NCBI GenBank assembly: GCA_964195515.1
Contig: CAXMQO010000024.1
Location: forward strand, 1-8,420
Length of the DNA stretch: 8,420 nt
Reading direction: 5' to 3'
Source: JAHEEL01 sp964195515
Lineage (GTDB): Bacteria > Actinomycetota > Acidimicrobiia > Spongiisociales > UBA5794
The notes beneath the pieces were generated by a model that was not told the origin of the DNA, searched no databases, and was given only the letters and a program-made list of their open reading frames with translations. The translations under genes were made by a program, and so were the position numbers. Of the stretch, positions 5,717-8,420 are shown one piece after another (positions within the stretch are counted from its first letter, which is position 1; every line of letters starts with the position of its first letter).

Positions 5717-7147
5717 ATGCTCTCTCGTATCGAGGTACACCCCGGTCGCTATCACGACTCGGTCCGACTGATGCAAGCGAGCAAGGCGCTGCAGGATGTC
5801 GATGGGGTTTCGAGTGCCTTGGTCGCTATGGCGACCGAACTCAACTTGAGCTTGCTCGATGATATGGGGTTCGAAATGGATGCCGTAGTCGGCATCGGGC
5901 CCAACGATCTCCTTCTTGCTATCCATGCCGAGAGCGAAGAAGCAATTGCCGCAGCGCATCGGGCGCTTGAAGAGGCGCTTACTCCGAAAGTCGCTCGCTC
6001 CGGCGGACTCGATGCCCCCGACCCGAAGACCATCGGGACGGCCGCCAAGATCAACGGAGCCGACGTTGCTCTGCTCTCGGTACCGGGCGAGCACGCCTTC
6101 GTCGAAGCGATGGAGGCGCTCCAGGACGGCCTCCACGTCATGATCTTCAGCGACAACGTGCCGATCGCCGACGAGATCACCCTCAAGAAGTACGGGCTCG
6201 AGCACGGCCTTCTCGTCATGGGCCCCGACTGTGGCACGACGATCGTCAACGGCCTCGGCCTCGGGTTCGCCAACGCCGTGCAGCCGGGTTCCGTAAGCAT
6301 GGTTGGTGCATCGGGCACCGGGATTCAGGAGATGTGTGCGCTGCTTGACGACGCCGACGTGGGGATCAGGCATGCACTCGGCACCGGAAGCCATGACCTG
6401 TCCGAAGACGTGGGTGCGTCGTCGACCCTGCAAGCGCTGGAAGCGCTCGATGCTGATCCCGGAACCGAGTTGATCGTTGTTATCTCAAAGCCACCGGCGG
6501 CGCCGTTCGCCGGGAAGGTCCGTCGCGTGGCTGCAGAGTGCGCCACTCCGGTCGTGATCACCTTCATGGGGGAGACAACACTTGAAGAGGGGGCGGGAGA
6601 GGTGCTCGACATGCTCGGGAGGCCACGGCCGACGTATGAGTCGTGGGAGGCGCCCACACGGAGTCACCGACCCGGTTCGGTGCGGGGACTCTTCAGCGGC
6701 GGGACGTTGCGCTCCGAAGCACGTCACGTGGCCATGCCCCTCCTCGGCGAGATCGGAACGCGGGAAGGAGACGATGGGCATACGTTCATCGACTACGGCG
6801 ACGACGAGTACACCCAGGGCCGGGCACACCCGATGATCGACCAAACCGTTCGCGTCGAGCGACTCGCGGCGGCGGGTCAGGACAAGTCGGTTGGTGTGAT
6901 TCTCATGGATGTTGTCCTCGGATACGGAGCCAACGCCAACCCGGCCGCCGAACTCGCTCCCATTGTGGAGCGCGTGGTGAGCGCGGGGGCGGCGGTTGTG
7001 GTGTCGCTCTGTGGGACGAGCGGCGACCCGCAGGGCCGCGACGCTCAGGCCTCTGCGCTCAACGACGCAGGAGCATCGGTGTACCTCTCCAACGCGGCGG
7101 CCGCAATCGAAGCGGCACGCCTCGCAACGACAAGGACTTCATCATGA
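5717..7147 (+). CDS. allF: FdrA/AllF-like protein, oxamate carbamoyltransferase subunit (acyl-CoA synthetase-like)
   Basis: Homologue of E. coli FdrA (AllF), a succinyl-CoA-synthetase-like protein that forms oxamate carbamoyltransferase with AllG and AllH. The 476-aa sequence spans the family. The N-terminal region has RYHDSVRLM (residues 11-19), MAT (38-40) and GPNDLLLAI (61-69). The nucleotide-binding-like core has SVPGEHA (121-127), FSDNVP (144-149), MGPDCGT (168-174) and GASGTGIQE (197-205). Then come GTGSHDLS (222-229), SKPP (257-260), LFSGGTL (325-331) and the C-terminal block IDYGDDEYTQGRAHPMID (358-375), ending with DVVLGYG (398-404) and GTSGDPQG (433-440). GTGSHDLS replaces the GTGGRDLS I expect, in the loop where succinyl-CoA synthetase carries its active-site His; whether H226 plays that part is unknown. 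The ATG at 5717 has a strong ribosome binding site. The stop overlaps the AllG start as ATGA (7144-7147), so the two are probably made in matched amounts. Another phosphorolytic or acyl-CoA reaction remains possible. Confidence 0.88.
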   Translation: MLSRIEVHPGRYHDSVRLMQASKALQDVDGVSSALVAMATELNLSLLDDMGFEMDAVVGIGPNDLLLAIHAESEEAIAAAHRALEEALTPKVARSGGLDAPDPKTIGTAAKINGADVALLSVPGEHAFVEAMEALQDGLHVMIFSDNVPIADEITLKKYGLEHGLLVMGPDCGTTIVNGLGLGFANAVQPGSVSMVGASGTGIQEMCALLDDADVGIRHALGTGSHDLSEDVGASSTLQALEALDADPGTELIVVISKPPAAPFAGKVRRVAAECATPVVITFMGETTLEEGAGEVLDMLGRPRPTYESWEAPTRSHRPGSVRGLFSGGTLRSEARHVAMPLLGEIGTREGDDGHTFIDYGDDEYTQGRAHPMIDQTVRVERLAAAGQDKSVGVILMDVVLGYGANANPAAELAPIVERVVSAGAAVVVSLCGTSGDPQGRDAQASALNDAGASVYLSNAAAAIEAARLATTRTSS

Positions 7148-8420
7148 GTGATCTCAGTCAGCTTCTCGATACCGAGCCGGTGGTGGCAACAGCCGGTACG
7201 GACATGCTCGCGGTATCGATCGAGCAGCAGGGTTCCGCGGTCGAGCGTGCCGATTGGCGTCCACCGCATGCGGGGACCGAAAAGGCGCTCGCCGTCCTCT
7301 TCTCCGACGATCGGATGCGGGACGCGAACGCGACTGCGATCAGCCGAATGCTGGCCGTGCGCCCGCAACTCGTCGACATCAATGTCGCCCGGGACGTGTT
7401 CCCAGGAATGACCGATCGGACCTTCCTCCATGCAGGCCCGCCGCTCGAATGGGACCGGGCCAGCGGACCAATGCGGGGAGCAATCATCGGTGCGATGCTG
7501 TACGAGGGCCTCGCCGACGACCCCGACGCCGCCGCCGCCAAGGCCGCCGGGGGTGAGATCGACCTGTCTCCGTGCCATCACCACGGGGCGGTTGGCCCGA
7601 TGGCCGGTGTGACGTCGCCTTCGATGCCGGTGGCCGTGGTCACCGACGCAGCGGGAGACGGCGTGTCCTATTCGACGCTGAACGAAGGCCTCGGCAAGGT
7701 CCTCCGCTACGGAGCGTTTGCCCAGGAGGCGATCGACCGGCTCCACTGGATGGACGAGGTACTGGGACCGGTTCTGAGCGCCGTTCTCAGGAGTAGAGGA
7801 CCGATCGACCTTCAGTCGCTGATCGCCCAGGCGTTGCAGATGGGAGACGACGGGCACAACAGGAACCGGGCCGTGACGTCGCTGTTCCTGCGCGAGATCG
7901 GTGGTGCGCTCGTCGATGGTGCCGATGCTCCGATCGACCAGCGCGCCGACGTGTTCAAGTTCATCAACGGCAACGACCACTTCATGCTCAACCTGGTGAT
8001 GGCCGCAGGCAAGCTTGGTTCGGACGCCGCATCCGCCGTGCCGGCCTCGAGCCTCGTCACGGTGATGGCTCGCAACGGCACCGACTTCGGCATCAGGCTG
8101 TCCGGCACGGGGGATCAATGGTTCATTGCTCCGGCTCCTCCCGTCGACGGCCTCTACCTCGGTGCGTTCACCGAGGAGGATGCCAGTCCAGACATCGGCG
8201 ATTCGACGATCACCGAGACGGTTGGTCTCGGAGGTCTTGCCATGGCGGCAGCGCCGGCGATCGTCGGATTCGTCGGTGGCACAGCCGCAGGAGCGGTGCG
8301 TCGAACCCTCGCGATGTACGAGATCACGATGGCCGAACACCCTGCCTATCAGATCCCGATGCTCGAGTTCCGTGGCACACCGGTCGGTATCGACGCCGCC
8401 CGCGTTGTTCGCACCGGAGT
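7144..8420 (+). CDS. allG: DUF1116 protein, AllG (YlbE)-like oxamate carbamoyltransferase subunit, 3' end missing
   Basis: The frame opened by the ATG at 7144 stays open for 425 codons to the window edge, so the C-terminus is cut off. It matches the DUF1116 family (E. coli YlbE, renamed AllG) throughout: LHAGPPLEW (residues 95-103), SPCHHHGAVGPMAG (142-155), NEGLGKVLRYG (180-190), ALQMGDDGHNRN (230-241), NGNDHFMLN (275-283), MARNGTDFGIR (308-318), DIGDS (350-354) and AMAAAPA (366-372). These Cys/His, Asp and Asn-rich blocks look like active-site or metal-binding sequence, but I know of no proven assignment of catalytic residues. With AllF and AllH it should form a carbamoyltransferase that phosphorolyses an acyl-urea to an amide acid and carbamoyl phosphate. 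The start overlaps the AllF stop by four bases. E. coli has the order allF-allG-allH followed by a carbamate kinase gene; here AllH comes first, and what follows AllG lies outside the window. Confidence 0.88.
   Translation, partial: MSDLSQLLDTEPVVATAGTDMLAVSIEQQGSAVERADWRPPHAGTEKALAVLFSDDRMRDANATAISRMLAVRPQLVDINVARDVFPGMTDRTFLHAGPPLEWDRASGPMRGAIIGAMLYEGLADDPDAAAAKAAGGEIDLSPCHHHGAVGPMAGVTSPSMPVAVVTDAAGDGVSYSTLNEGLGKVLRYGAFAQEAIDRLHWMDEVLGPVLSAVLRSRGPIDLQSLIAQALQMGDDGHNRNRAVTSLFLREIGGALVDGADAPIDQRADVFKFINGNDHFMLNLVMAAGKLGSDAASAVPASSLVTVMARNGTDFGIRLSGTGDQWFIAPAPPVDGLYLGAFTEEDASPDIGDSTITETVGLGGLAMAAAPAIVGFVGGTAAGAVRRTLAMYEITMAEHPAYQIPMLEFRGTPVGIDAARVVRTG

Noticed and set aside
7045..8340. A 431-codon open frame on the minus strand
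   Set aside because: It is antisense to the AllG (DUF1116) gene, whose + strand frame is open for 425 codons and matches its family throughout; the minus product has no recognisable domain.

Overview
The window is gene-dense, high-GC bacterial DNA, and every gene I can support reads on the + strand. Codons end mostly in G or C, and several junctions are stop/start overlaps (ATGA or GTGA). One gene appears to lack a ribosome binding site and to start directly at a -10-like box. Together these suggest a high-GC actinomycete-like lineage (Actinomycetota, perhaps Acidimicrobiia-like). That placement is an inference from style and protein character; there is no rRNA or other marker here.

Layout. 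(1) 1-2252: the 3' part of a gene for a galactose-mutarotase-like (DUF4380-type) protein overlaps a full xylulokinase gene (xylB) by four bases, so this is the end of a sugar (pentose) operon. (2) 2331-3412: a two-gene Tat export operon, with a TatA/TatB-type protein overlapping tatC. A leaderless promoter is possible at its front. (3) 3413-3745: a 333-base gap without a credible gene. It holds a 122-base nested palindromic element, an operator-like 16-base palindrome, a weak promoter candidate and a small hairpin. (4) 3746 to the window end: a tight four-gene operon for nitrogen-compound catabolism. It encodes a ring-opening cyclic amide hydrolase (barbiturase/cyanurate hydrolase family) followed by homologues of all three subunits of E. 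coli oxamate carbamoyltransferase, in the order AllH (YlbF, DUF2877), AllF (FdrA), AllG (YlbE, DUF1116). The last gene runs off the window.

The most interesting point is region 4. The hydrolase family opens a cyclic ureide or imide ring to a linear acyl-urea. AllFGH in E. coli splits such an acyl-urea (oxalurate) with phosphate, giving oxamate and carbamoyl phosphate. Placed in one operon, these genes suggest a pathway in which a cyclic ureide (barbiturate, parabanate or a relative) is opened and then phosphorolysed, so that carbamoyl phosphate can yield ATP through a carbamate kinase. The substrate is not known from sequence. The hydrolase departs from the family consensus, as I remember it, near two active-site regions.
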